Positions 5,381 through 6,040 of a stretch of DNA of 6,040 nt are shown here, in pieces. The notes beneath the pieces are model-generated. The model was not told where the DNA came from and did no database searches. It saw only the letters and a program-made list of their open reading frames with translations. The DNA is from Anaerolineae bacterium (GTDB lineage Bacteria > Chloroflexota > Anaerolineae > Aggregatilineales > Aggregatilineaceae): NCBI GenBank assembly GCA_018056405.1, contig JAGPFT010000201.1:1-6040 (forward strand), written 5' to 3'. Position numbers and translations under genes: made by a program. Each line of letters begins with the position of its first letter. The stretch's first letter is position 1.

Positions 5381-5938
5381 CTACAATTCCATGATCTCGG
5401 CTTCTTTGCGCTTGCCCGCCTCTTCGATGAGGTGAATGTACCTGTCGGTCAGCTTCTGAATTTCTTCCTGCCCGTGCTTGTTCTCGTCCTCGGAGATCAG
5501 CTTTTCCTTCTCGAATTCGCGCAGGTCGTCAATGGCGCTGCGACGCACGTTGCGCACAGCGACGCGCGCCTCTTCGACGCGCCGCCCGACGATCTTCTGC
5601 AACTCAATGCGCCGCTCCTGGGTGAGAGCGGGGATGTTCAGGCGAATGACCGTGCCATCGTTGTTGGGCGTCAGTCCCAGGTCTGAGGCGAGAATAGCTC
5701 GCTCGATGGTCTTGAGCGAGGTCTTGTCGAACGGACGAATCATGATCATCTGCGCTTCGGGGACCGAGATAGTCGCAAGCTGGTAGAGCGGGGTCTCGGT
5801 GCCGTAGTAGTCTACCGCCAGCTTCTCGACGAGGCCGGTTGAGGCGCGGCCTGTGCGCATTCCTCGCAGATCCTCTTCGAGCACAGCAACGGCGCTCTTC
5901 ATGCGCTCCTCGGCATCCTTCAAAACCTCTTTTATCAT
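5381..5938 (-). CDS. frr: Ribosome recycling factor
   Basis: Soluble 185-aa protein that, with EF-G, splits the post-termination ribosome so subunits can be reused. The length is exactly typical. The three-helix domain I is formed by the N-terminus (1-30) and about 105-185; domain II lies between them. Family landmarks are RTGRAS (28-33), [16 protein letters not shown] (42-57), IRPFDK (67-72), [18 protein letters not shown] (86-103), LTQERR (105-110) and VRNVRR (128-133) with the conserved arginine pair. The ATG at 5938 has GGAG eight bases upstream. A good promoter lies about 60 bases upstream, so it is the first gene of this transcript. The usual upstream partner pyrH is not seen in the 100 bases available, so frr seems separated from it, or pyrH lies farther off. 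Confidence 0.98.
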   Translation of the reverse strand: MIKEVLKDAEERMKSAVAVLEEDLRGMRTGRASTGLVEKLAVDYYGTETPLYQLATISVPEAQMIMIRPFDKTSLKTIERAILASDLGLTPNNDGTVIRLNIPALTQERRIELQKIVGRRVEEARVAVRNVRRSAIDDLREFEKEKLISEDENKHGQEEIQKLTDRYIHLIEEAGKRKEAEIMEL

Positions 5939-5994
5939 GGGTCACGCTCCGCTCAGGCGGCCATCCTCTGGATACCTCATGCGAATGCGCAAGA

Positions 5995-6023
5995 ATTGTC
6001 GCCTATTCAGCCGCCCTTGTCAA
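5995..6023 (-). promoter_or_regulatory. Promoter of the frr-uppS-cdsA transcript
   Basis: On the minus strand a perfect TTGACA (6023-6018) and GACAAT (6000-5995; four of six consensus bases) are separated by 17 bases. The predicted leader is about 50 bases to the frr ATG at 5938. Confidence 0.65.
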
Positions 6024-6040
6024 ACCCGCTCGGCTGCCGG

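Noticed and set aside
4732..5394. Plus-strand open frame of 220 aa opposite uppS
   Set aside because: Antisense shadow of a clearly assigned uppS; no family features.

Overview
The window is a GC-rich bacterial chromosomal segment with four intact housekeeping genes on the minus strand, one intact surface-polysaccharide gene on the plus strand, and a repeat-rich junction where the two transcription directions meet. The long, highly conserved proteins (Rho, CdsA, UppS, RRF) rule out a phage or plasmid. The dispersed palindromes (GTAGGGGCG...CGCCCCTAC, the C-run/G-run hairpins, and a perfect 34-bp palindrome) resemble repeats I associate with Chloroflexota and cyanobacteria. The gene set and GC-rich codon use fit a Chloroflexota (Anaerolineae-like) organism best, but that assignment is an inference from style, not from a marker gene.

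Plus strand, 1-1825: a G/C-run hairpin repeat (4-42), a perfect TTGACA -35-like hexamer followed by four heptamer repeats (81-108), then a membrane polyprenyl-phosphate sugar-1-phosphate transferase (129-1559) that starts exopolysaccharide or O-antigen-like glycan assembly. Fourteen bases after it lies a broken fragment of an M20-family metallopeptidase (1574-1825). Its homology runs across all three plus-strand frames and it seems to have lost its middle.

Junction, 1826-2145 (320 bases, no gene): four repeat or hairpin structures packed end to end, then the strong intrinsic terminator of rho.

Minus strand, 6040-2146: a consensus-like promoter (TTGACA-17-GACAAT) drives frr (ribosome recycling), uppS (undecaprenyl diphosphate synthesis) and cdsA (CDP-diacylglycerol synthesis). 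The widespread frr-uppS-cdsA cluster is then followed not by dxr/rseP, as in many bacteria, but by rho (transcription termination factor). rho has its own promoter or promoters and a leader of about 220 nt that can encode two tandem short ORFs.

Functionally, UppS makes the C55 lipid carrier precursor. After dephosphorylation this is the acceptor for the sugar-phosphate transferase encoded at the other end of the window, while CdsA supplies phospholipid precursors; so three of the five intact genes serve envelope lipid and glycan synthesis. I see no CRISPR array, tRNA, rRNA, transposase, toxin-antitoxin or defence system. The most unusual content is the repeat cluster, the M20 relic and the rho leader; there is no convincing new multi-gene system here.
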